15,545 nucleotides of DNA, taken from NCBI GenBank assembly GCA_003573635.1, contig QUTJ01031709.1:1-15545 (forward strand), in the 5' to 3' direction. Both the position numbers and the translations under genes were made by a program. This DNA is from Goniomonas avonlea. Taxonomy: Eukaryota; Cryptophyceae; Goniomonadida; Goniomonadaceae. The notes beneath the pieces were generated by a model. That model did not search any database, had not been told where the DNA came from, and saw only the letters and a program-made list of their open reading frames with translations. Position 1 is the stretch's first letter. Every line of letters begins with the position of its first letter. This document shows positions 10,601-15,545 of the stretch, one piece after another.

Positions 10601-13600
10601 CCCGACAACGACAACGGCCCTGCCATCGATGTGATTACCTAGATTACACACGCAATGGGAGTGCTTTGCTGACCCTGTCTGCCCTGCAGCATGAGCGGCA
10701 ACACACTCAGCAGCGCCGGCAGTGGCAGTGGGGGCGGTTGTCTTGGAGGCGGCATGTCGCTTCAATATTCTGCGACTGTGTCCACGTGCAAGTGAGTGTG
10801 CTGTCCCACTTTATGGCATGTGAGTGCTGTCGGCCCTCCTGTGGCTGCTGTCCAAGCTCGCTCCAGGCCCAACAACGGCTCGAGCTGTCAAAGAGTGTCA
10901 TATCCTCTCATTGGCTGACACAATTGATTCACTGACTCACATGACACTCGTTGACTCGCATGGCACCCGTTGACTCGCATGACACTCGCGGGACACTCGT
11001 TGACATCGATGTGATTTTAGAGCACAATGCGAGTGCTTTTCTGATCCTGTCTGCCCTGCAGCATGCGCGACAACACACTCAGCAGCTCCAGTGGCAGCGA
11101 CAGTGCTGGAGGCGGCATATTCCTTCAAAATTCCACTGCAGCTGTGACCATGTGCAAGTGAGTGTGCTGTCATCTTTGGGCATGTGAGTGGTTGCTGACC
11201 AATATCTCTTCATTTCTCAACGAGCGCCGCTCCATTTATGTTCTGGCAGCATTGCAAAGAGTTGTCGATTCCGTTCAGGGTCCCACATGTACTAGGACTT
11301 ACACCAGCCATAGTCCCGCGCTAGCGTTACCGATGTCGATTTTACAGCCAGCGGATATTTTGTGTGTCTGCAGGGTCAAAGGGGGTTTGACCTGCCCAGT
11401 CTCGCTCTCCTTGTGTATGTGTGTGATCTCCCCTAGCTCCCCCCCCTCTTTCTCGGTGTGTCTCGCTCTCTGACTGTGTGTCCCACTGCACTGTATCATC
11501 CAGTTCGAGACGTTTGCTAGGCCTGGCATTTGCTGACGTTGCCTCTGCCACAGCGTGAGCGGCAACACGCTCAGCAGCNGCACGTTCTGCCTTGGGGGCG
11601 GATTCTTCCTCTCCAGGTCCCAGCTTGGGTTGATGCAAACTGTTGTGTCCTTCAACGCCGTGCCAGGCACACTCAGCTCTGTTGGGGGCGGCTTGGCTGT
11701 GTTGGACAGCGTTTCGAGTGTTTTCGTCAGGTCTGGAGCAGTTCAAAGCAATCGTGCTGGCCTTGGCGGTGGTCTATACAGTTTTGGAAAGGTGACAATG
11801 GTGGATGGAACCAATTTGCTATGTGACAACAAGGCTGACACTCAACACGGCCTCGGGGGGGGACTTTTCCTGGGAGGTGACGGAAGCTTGCAGTTCCATG
11901 GGACAGCATTTGGCAACTCAGCCGCAGGTGGCTCACTGTTTTTTTCAACCCAGGCCGGGAACACCTCTGAAATCAACATAAGTGGCCGCATTGTGCTGGA
12001 ACCCGGATGGGCTTTCTTTTCGTCTCCGCTTCCTTCACCGTTGGTGCGCGTCTCCCTTGGTGCGATGCAGTGTTCCAGAGGTGCACGCATGGCCCCTCTC
12101 CACACCACGCTGCAATCTGTGGTCATGGCTGCCGGCTTAGCAGGAGGCGTTAGGCAGGCAGCAAGACACACGTTGCTAGCTCTGCAGTGTCTGCTGTGCG
12201 AGCCTGGGTCCTACAGCCTCCTGCAGCCGACTTTTGCCACTCCTGCCCCTACGGCGCCGACTGCTCCTTGGGCAGCTCATCCTTGCTGGCCATTGCTGGG
12301 TTTTGGGGACAGGAAAACAGCAGAAACACAGTGACGTTGTTCCAGTGCCCTCCTGGCTACTGCTGCGCGGGCAACTGCACCAGATTCGATGGCTGCAGTG
12401 GGGGGCGAACCGGCGTGATGTGTGGCCAATGCCCTGAGGGCTTTGGCAATGTGTTCTTCAGCACTCACTGCCAACCACATGCCGAGTGCACGGACGCGCC
12501 TTGGGCCGTCCCCCTGCTACTGCTGCTTGCGGTGGGCTACGCCGCCTACATCGTACTGGCCCCAGCCAAGCAGGCCTCTGGAGTGGTCCCTGTGCTCGTC
12601 TTTTTCTACCAGGTTGTTGGCTACATCCGAGGTGATGGAGCGTGGGAGCACGCTGCTGCAACTGCAGCCGGTAGCATTCAAGCTCTTCTCACTGGGGCCG
12701 CCAGCGCCAGCGGTGGCGCCTCATCTGGGGTGTGCATCGCCTCAGGAATGACTGTCCCGGCCAAGATTGGCGCCAACTACCTCATGCCCCTCCTGGTCGG
12801 TTTTCTGACTGTCTTGTGGTGCACCATCCAAGATAAACGACACAACCAGCTCACCCTCACTGGTCCTCTGAGTCCTGAAGCACGGCGGGGGACACTGGCA
12901 GTGTCGCGGCTCCTGACCTTGTTCTACGGCAGCCTGTTGACGACCTCTCTGCAGCTGTTGGTCCCACGATTCATGTTTGGACAGTTGCGCTACTTTTTTG
13001 ACGCGAACGTTCTTGTCCCGCAAGTATGGCAATTGGGACCGTTGTTGCTGTTGCTGCTGCTTGTGCCCTTCCCAGCCCTGCGACAGCACTACATTCATAA
13101 GCACCGCGACAGCAACCCCGAGCTCTTCCACAGTGTCAATGGTCACTGGCAGACAGATCTGCCCTGGACTGCTGTTCTGCTGTACCAGCGCCTCGTGTTT
13201 GCGACCATCCATGTGTTTGTCTTTGAGCCGCTGTGGCGTGGGGTGTTGCTTGTCGTTGTGTGTGCTGCCAACTTGCTGCTGGGGACCCTGTACCACCCCC
13301 TGCGCTTGGGGTGGGTGCAGCGGGTGTGCGTTGGCCTCCTGTTGGTGCTTATGCTCATCGCTGTCTGCAACCTACCCATGCTTGCCAAGACAAGCCTGGG
13401 AACGCCCAAGGAATTCGCCAATCGATCGGTGAATGCTGATGTGCTCGGGTGGCTGCAGGTTGCCTTGGTGATTCTGCCACTGTTTGTGGCTGGCATTGTT
13501 GCTGCCACACACCTTGCTCGCGCACAGCCTTGGGCAGGCCACTTTCGCAGGCTGCTCCGTCTCGCTCCCTGGACACACAAGTCTTCTGGTGTCCAATTAA

Positions 13601-13668
13601 GTGTTTTGCAGGATCGTGGCAGAATGGTTGATCCACAGCTGCCAGTGTGCAATGACAATACTGGCTGA
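6307..13668 (+). CDS. Multi-exon surface protein: beta-helix, Cys-rich module, polytopic membrane domain
   Basis: Proposed exons: 6307-7648, 7751-7849, 8042-8131, 8630-8725, 8837-8932, 9098-9202, 9369-9476, 9818-9916, 10139-10243, 10398-10508, 10690-10791, 11062-11157, 11554-13668. All twelve introns are GT..AG and in phase 2. Predicted order: hydrophobic signal or anchor, Pmp-like N-terminal beta-helix cap, GGG-rich parallel beta-helix coils, one coil per mini-exon, more coils in exon 13, a cysteine-rich GCC2/GCC3-like module, then about nine membrane helices and a short cytoplasmic or luminal tail. The likely place is the plasma membrane with the beta-helix outside; ligand and function are unknown. 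Two single-base problems break the frame as sequenced (between the ATG and the signal segment, and at 12232-12235). They are either assembly errors or real lesions. I recognise the architecture but no named gene. Confidence 0.75.
6387..6440 (+). other. Signal peptide or N-terminal membrane anchor segment
   Basis: This stretch encodes LLVLAIVILLLMFAPAAA, an 18-residue hydrophobic core preceded by Arg and followed by small residues (AAAG) that suit signal peptidase cleavage. It places the downstream beta-helix in the secretory pathway. Frame is certain from the downstream domain; the true initiator is not. Confidence 0.7.
6787..7335 (+). other. In-frame insert or frame-preserving intron within exon 1
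   Basis: The beta-helix pattern stops after GFTFVNGLAAPLTQCNL and resumes at GGCVLVSASHVSLEHC. The 549 bp between encode a basic, Gln/Arg/Ser-rich sequence with one amphipathic helical stretch (SMSDLEESVAEAAKLTAPAP), quite unlike the surrounding coils. A GT at 6787 and an AG at 7334-7335 (TTCCGACCCAG) would splice it out in phase 1 with the frame intact. It therefore could be an intron, but it holds 183 codons without a stop, and the donor (GTGTCA) is weaker than the others in this gene. Confidence 0.45.
7751..7849 (+). CDS. Mini-exon 2 (beta-helix coil 1 of array)
   Basis: 99 bp, phase 2-2. After splicing it reads D-MNGNSLSSS, a GSGSGSA linker, GGGLYLDGSNATVFMC and the first two bases of Asn. 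The acceptor is CTACCCTGCAG with GCTGAC upstream; the donor is AA/GTGAGTGTGCTGTCCCAC. It contains an NAT glycosylation sequon. Confidence 0.8.
8042..8131 (+). CDS. Mini-exon 3 (beta-helix coil 2)
   Basis: 90 bp, the shortest of the array, phase 2-2. It reads MSGNTLSSGSDNV, then GGGMFLQYATVNVTMC. The junction with exon 2 creates an N-M-S sequon. The donor GTGAGTGTACTG matches its neighbours, but the intron that follows is unusually long. Confidence 0.8.
8255..8506 (+). other. Extra, unrelated sequence inside the 498-bp intron
   Basis: This intron is two to four times longer than most of its neighbours. The extra portion contains an 11-bp direct repeat, GTATGTGCTAG (8299-8309 and 8409-8419), a second repeated motif ATTGATTACAAA (about 8359 and 8391), and two short protein-like frames, 8255-8329 (SEEAVGFYPDAPALQYVLEG) and 8420-8503 (RDVVWLRKTKEDAACLAELQ). 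It may be a small insertion or a captured exon fragment; the frames are too short to prove coding. Confidence 0.35.
8630..8725 (+). CDS. Mini-exon 4 (beta-helix coil 3)
   Basis: 96 bp, phase 2-2. It reads MNGNTLSTAVSGDNV, then GGGMFLFGSNATVTMC. The second half closely matches mini-exon 2 (GSNATV), and the SGDNVGGGMF part matches mini-exon 3, suggesting mixing between copies. Confidence 0.8.
8837..8932 (+). CDS. Mini-exon 5 (beta-helix coil 4)
   Basis: 96 bp, phase 2-2. It reads MCGNTLSTSSSGSSL, then GGGMSLQHATATVAMC. MCGNTLST and ATATVAMC are shared only with mini-exon 10, which shows a block duplication. An extra Cys replaces the usual Ser at the second position. Confidence 0.8.
9098..9202 (+). 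CDS. Mini-exon 6 (beta-helix coil 5)
   Basis: 105 bp, phase 2-2. It reads MSGNTLSSTGSGSGGGGR, then GGGMFLYGSNVNVTMC. Its donor is AG/GTGTGC instead of AA/GTGAGT, so the junction residue becomes Ser and the immediate in-frame stop of the other donors is missing here. Confidence 0.78.
9369..9476 (+). CDS. Mini-exon 7 (beta-helix coil 6)
   Basis: 108 bp, phase 2-2. The linker has expanded as a GGC/GGT/AGC triplet run (GGSGGSGGGGGGGG). The end reads MYLYGTNAAVALS instead of the usual MC. Its last 36 bp form part of the 60-bp unit that is repeated four times across the donor. Confidence 0.78.
9441..9680 (+). repeat. Perfect 60-bp x 4 tandem repeat across a splice donor
   Basis: Four identical 60-bp copies begin TCTTTATGGAACCAATGCGG and end GTGTGTGCTGTCCCCCGT. 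The first copy contains the last 36 bp of mini-exon 7 and the first 24 bp of its intron, so three extra exon ends and donors (at 9537, 9597 and 9657) lie in the intron. Each copy has an in-frame TGA, so only the first donor (9477) keeps the protein open. Confidence 0.95.
9818..9916 (+). CDS. Mini-exon 8 (beta-helix coil 7)
   Basis: 99 bp, phase 2-2. It reads MSGNTISSTDGGSYSV, then GGGVLLYEGNATVTMC. It is the most divergent linker of the array and has two sequons counting the junction N-M-S. Confidence 0.8.
10139..10243 (+). CDS. Mini-exon 9 (beta-helix coil 8)
   Basis: 105 bp, phase 2-2. It reads MSGNTLSSTGSGSGSSSA, then GGGMALYGGNATVSMC. The linker is a plain Gly/Ser triplet run. The donor is GTGAGTGTCCAC, slightly shortened relative to neighbours. 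Confidence 0.8.
10398..10508 (+). CDS. Mini-exon 10 (beta-helix coil 9)
   Basis: 111 bp, the longest of the array, phase 2-2. It reads MCGNTLSTSTSTSSSGAGSL, then GGGMSLQYATATVAMC. It is a sister of mini-exon 5 with an expanded ACC/AGC linker. Confidence 0.8.
10690..10791 (+). CDS. Mini-exon 11 (beta-helix coil 10)
   Basis: 102 bp, phase 2-2. It reads MSGNTLSSAGSGSGGGCL, then GGGMSLQYSATVSTC. Its upstream half matches mini-exon 6 (GSGSGGG), in keeping with duplication of the exon 5 plus exon 6 block. Confidence 0.8.
10932..10988. repeat. 19-bp tandem repeat in an intron
   Basis: Three copies of a 19-bp unit, of the type TTGACTCGCATGACACTCG, lie at 10932-10950, 10951-10969 and 10970-10988, followed by partial copies up to about 11004. 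It lies in the intron before mini-exon 12. Confidence 0.8.
11062..11157 (+). CDS. Mini-exon 12 (beta-helix coil 11)
   Basis: 96 bp, phase 2-2. It reads MRDNTLSSSSGSDSA, then GGGIFLQNSTAAVTMC. MRD replaces MSG, so the usual junction sequon is lost, but NST in the second half supplies another. Confidence 0.8.
11554..13668 (+). CDS. Exon 13: last coils, Cys-rich module, membrane domain
   Basis: The acceptor is GCCTCTGCCACAG. The exon opens with the array signature (VSGNTLSS, containing N at 11579), then longer coils with GGG turns (LGGGFFL, VGGGLAVL, LGGGLYSF, LGGGLFLGG). From about 12190 it encodes CLLCEPGSYSLL then CHSCPYGADC, a GCC2/GCC3-like module, followed by CPPGYCCAGNC and GRTGVMCGQCPEGFG, a pattern seen before multi-pass regions in protist and invertebrate surface proteins. 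The frame changes at the T run 12232-12235: frame 11555 stops at 12332, while the continuing frame runs to TGA at 13666. Hydrophobic segments lie near 12502-12558, 12577-12630, 12778-12830, 12907-12963, 13024-13080, 13159-13227, 13231-13292, 13321-13383 and 13450-13518. Confidence 0.75.
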
Positions 13669-13726
13669 TATAGGGAGTACTACCCTCGCTCCTTCCTGAG
13701 CCCTGTTGCTCTCTCTTTCTCTCTTC

Positions 13727-13757
<31 letters not shown>

Positions 13758-13961
13758 CCTGTGTGTCCCTGGGCACACAAGTCCTATTGAGTGTTTGACC
13801 GTCAAGTCAGGCAGCGCATGCCACTGGAGAATGCCAGACTGAGTGGTTGATGCCAGCAACAGACACACTGTCAGTACCCCGTGTTATTGCTCAATATAAA
13901 TCTAATTTACACATAGCAACCCACAGCTCGTTAATGTACAATTTATTGAATATCCCCCCGC

Positions 13962-14029
13962 GGGGGGTACAAAGGGAGGGCAAAAGCCCTTGGTCGGGGG
14001 GTACAAAGGGAGGGCAAAAGCCCTTGGTC
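13962..14029 (+). repeat. 34-bp G-rich tandem duplication with hairpins
   Basis: Two perfect 34-bp copies (13962-13995 and 13996-14029) each start GGGGGGTACAAAGGGAGGGC. Each contains an AGGGC-AAAA-GCCCT hairpin. A 14-bp palindrome CCCCCCGCGGGGGG (13954-13967) overlaps the start. The six G runs could form a G-quadruplex. Confidence 0.9.
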
Positions 14030-14384
14030 GGTCCGGGTCGGCTATGGTGGCGGCGCTCTCAGCTCCCCGTCGCCCCTGGGGTCGGTGTGGCCCGCATCCA
14101 CGCCGGTGCAGCTCCCAGCACCCGTAGTCCACGTGCCAGCAACCCACAGCTGGCAGTGGCATCTGCATGTGACAACTGACTGATGTGGAGGAATTCCTCG
14201 CTCCGACTTCCTGAGCTCTTTCTCTCTGTGTGTGTCCCGCCCTCAGGTGATGGGATTGAAGGGGTGACAGTGATGATGGGTGATGATGGGTGATATGGGT
14301 GGGTGATGGGTGGACTGTCTGGCGGAGTTAATATAGGGGGGTGTTAATATATTGTTGGCCGCTCAACTGTTTCCAGGATGTTTG

Positions 14385-14390
14385 AATAAA
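14385..14390 (+). promoter_or_regulatory. AATAAA polyadenylation-like signal
   Basis: An exact AATAAA is followed at once by a CT tract. Its distance from the stop codon at 13668 makes assignment to the main gene uncertain; it may be chance. Confidence 0.25.
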
Positions 14391-14404
14391 CTCTCTCTCT
14401 CTCT

Positions 14405-14857
14405 CTGCCAGACCGATGAGGCTCAGCCCACTGAGAGACACTGCCTACCAGAGTAGAATATTGACCAGAGTAGAATATTGAGGCTTGCGCGAATAGCATT
14501 ACACTCGATTTCCAAGACATTTGTGAAAGTCTCTGTTTCGACCTCGATAACTCTTTCTTCATTACTGTTGGCGATCATACTAAGACAAATCCTAGGTGTC
14601 CCCATGGGGTCACCAGCCAGCCCTGCTATGGCTATCCTCTAGCTGTGTGCGATATCTGAATACCGATGGTACACATCACTCGGTACCAACCACGACCACA
14701 AACACAGAAACGTGCCGTGGTTATCGCTACCCTCAAAGCAAACCCGAAACGTCGGAATACCATATTAAGTTGATACATCCTCCGCCCTCTTGGACTAGAT
14801 GCTGCCAGACCGATGAGCCCACTGAGAGACCTGCCCACGCTTAGCCTACCAGAGTAG
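14405..14857. repeat. Pair of dispersed direct repeats about 400 bp apart
   Basis: Copy 1 (14405-14456) and copy 2 (14802-14857) share three blocks in order: CTGCCAGACCGATGAG, CCCACTGAGAGAC and GCCTACCAGAGTAG, with different short spacers. Right after copy 1 a 17-bp unit ACCAGAGTAGAATATTG is tandemly doubled (about 14446-14480). They may be ends or internal repeats of an unknown element. Confidence 0.75.
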
Positions 14858-14872
14858 GACACACACACACTG

Positions 14873-14908
<36 letters not shown>

Positions 14909-15276
14909 GCCGCACAGGCTCCAGTCAAGAAATCGTCTCGCAAAAGAAAAAACGAAAGAAGCAAAGGAAACGAAAACAGAATTTAGTTGAAGCCGTCTAC
15001 CCCGATCTGAATCCCGGTGTATATTACCCGGCGGTGGTTTGCGTTCGTCGGCTGTCACGTCCCTGGGCTCTCGAAGTGGAGTTGGCTCTTTCCCGATCCA
15101 GGCACAGGCCGCTCGCGTACTTAAGTGGTTCCGTGAAGGCTCGCGCCCCCAACGACGCAACCGGGATATACGGCAGGAGACCGAATCAGGAAGGGCGGGT
15201 TTTTTCAAACCCTGTCAAATGTATGGGACGCGGAAACTTTGTATATGAAAAGATTCTTATTCCGTTCGGAGCTTAA
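14909..15276 (+). CDS. Open frame after a CA tract, unknown protein
   Basis: The frame is open from the CA microsatellite to the TAA at 15274, about 122 codons. It starts with a strongly basic stretch (about 14941-14979, KKKRKKQRKRK), then ordinary-looking sequence such as VEAVYPDLNPGVYYPAVVCV and ends FVYEKILIPFGA. No ATG precedes the basic stretch, so if real it is an internal or last exon. No family is recognised, and a second frame is open over half of it. Confidence 0.2.
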
Positions 15277-15316
15277 CTCGTAAGCAAGGCAATAACACAC
15301 ACACACACACACACCA

Positions 15317-15344
15317 CCTCTCTCTCTCTCTCTCTCTCTCTCTC
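15317..15344. repeat. CT microsatellite following a CA tract
   Basis: A CA tract (about 15294-15313) is followed by a CT tract that runs into TTCAG. The combination imitates, or is, a strong polypyrimidine tract and 3' splice site. Confidence 0.9.
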
Positions 15345-15349
15345 TTCAG

Positions 15350-15545
15350 GGGCGTGATCGCCCCCGAACCCTGCCTGCTGAACTTAAGATGGCTACGCCA
15401 GCCTCTCTTAAGACCAGTCGGCCCTCGATCTTCCTGAGATATTGCTTTTCGCCTTATGGAAAAAGCCTATACGGCCTACCCATGAAACGGAAACCGATTT
15501 CTCATGTGAAGTCGTGCGACCGACAGTGCAAACTCAGGACGTTTT
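15350..15545 (+). CDS. Partial open frame running off the right edge
   Basis: After the CT tract and TTCAG the frame is open to the end of the window (65 codons). An ATG at 15389 in a good context (TTAAGATGG) would give MATPASLKTSRPSIFLRYCF and onward, basic and truncated by the window edge. It could be an exon entered through the acceptor at 15348 or the start of a gene. A perfect hairpin GGGGCG-TGAT-CGCCCC (15349-15364) sits at its start. No family is recognised. Confidence 0.25.

Larger units (their letters stand above)
7649..11553 (+). repeat. Tandem exon-intron duplication array
   Basis: Twelve introns separate the coil exons: 7649-7750, 7850-8041, 8132-8629, 8726-8836, 8933-9097, 9203-9368, 9477-9817, 9917-10138, 10244-10397, 10509-10689, 10792-11061, 11158-11553. 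Most begin GTGAGTGTGCTGTCCCACTT and end with versions of CGCAATGGGAGTGCTTTGC followed by TGACCCTGTCTGCCCTGCAG. The CTGAC sits at branch-point distance. Because intron sequence is shared as well as exon sequence, the unit of duplication was a whole exon plus intron. Confidence 0.85.
13669..14907. other. Intergenic region with simple repeats
   Basis: No gene is supported. It contains a CT tract (about 13721-13756), a TGATGGG-type tract (about 14264-14316), a CT tract (14391-14406), a G-rich 34-bp duplication, a dispersed 50-bp repeat and a CA tract (about 14862-14908). AATAAA at 14385-14390 is the clearest polyadenylation-signal match downstream of the main gene, but it is about 720 bp away. 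Confidence 0.5.

Noticed and set aside
12742-13296. 184-codon minus-strand frame over the membrane domain
   Set aside because: It is a shadow of the + strand Leu/Val-rich coding sequence, which has clear membrane segments.
15371-15390. GCTGAACTTAAG, as near the 5' end of 28S rRNA
   Set aside because: The match ends immediately after; neither flank resembles 5.8S, ITS2 or 28S sequence.
15444-15466. Hairpin with a GCCTTA loop, like U5 snRNA loop 1
   Set aside because: The invariant loop is not matched and no Sm site follows.

Overview
The window is eukaryotic DNA. It has spliceosomal introns with GT..AG ends and CTGAC branch-point-like motifs about 20 nt before the acceptors, many di- and trinucleotide microsatellites, minisatellites and a decayed retroelement-like reading frame. 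It also has one unresolved base (N at 11579) and several places where frame is lost beside a short homopolymer, as in a draft assembly. I cannot name the species. The gene architecture fits a unicellular eukaryote, perhaps a choanoflagellate or other protist holozoan, but that is an inference.

Layout. 1-55 is a GA microsatellite. 377-1101 holds two plausible exons of a Pro/Gln-rich protein, with weaker candidate exons to 1871. 1872-3310 has no gene I can support. 3311-5526 is a set of broken open frames, including a PHD-type zinc finger (about 4898-5029), most like a decayed non-LTR retroelement ORF. 5826-6150 is a 28-bp G/T-rich minisatellite. 6307-13668 is the main gene. 13669-15545 is mostly intergenic, with microsatellites, a G-rich 34-bp duplication, a dispersed repeat and two open frames near the right edge.

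The main gene (+ strand, 13 exons in my model, about 1,520 codons) encodes a signal or anchor segment, then a right-handed parallel beta-helix of the Pmp/pectin-lyase-fold type, then a cysteine-rich GCC2/GCC3-like module, then about nine membrane segments. Its centre is the striking part. Eleven consecutive mini-exons (90-111 bp, every length a multiple of 3, every boundary in phase 2) each encode one near-identical rung, NMSGNTLSS-(Gly/Ser)n-GGG-x5-8-ATV-x-MC. They are separated by introns that are themselves recognisable duplicates of one another. Any mini-exon could be skipped, duplicated or lost without breaking frame. If an intron is retained, an in-frame stop is read at once.

The likely picture is a large cell-surface protein whose rod-like ectodomain changes length by exon duplication (and possibly by alternative splicing) and changes its loops by Gly/Ser codon slippage. 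Active turnover shows in a perfect four-copy 60-bp repeat lying across one exon-intron boundary, a two-exon block duplication, and a conserved 19-bp intronic element.
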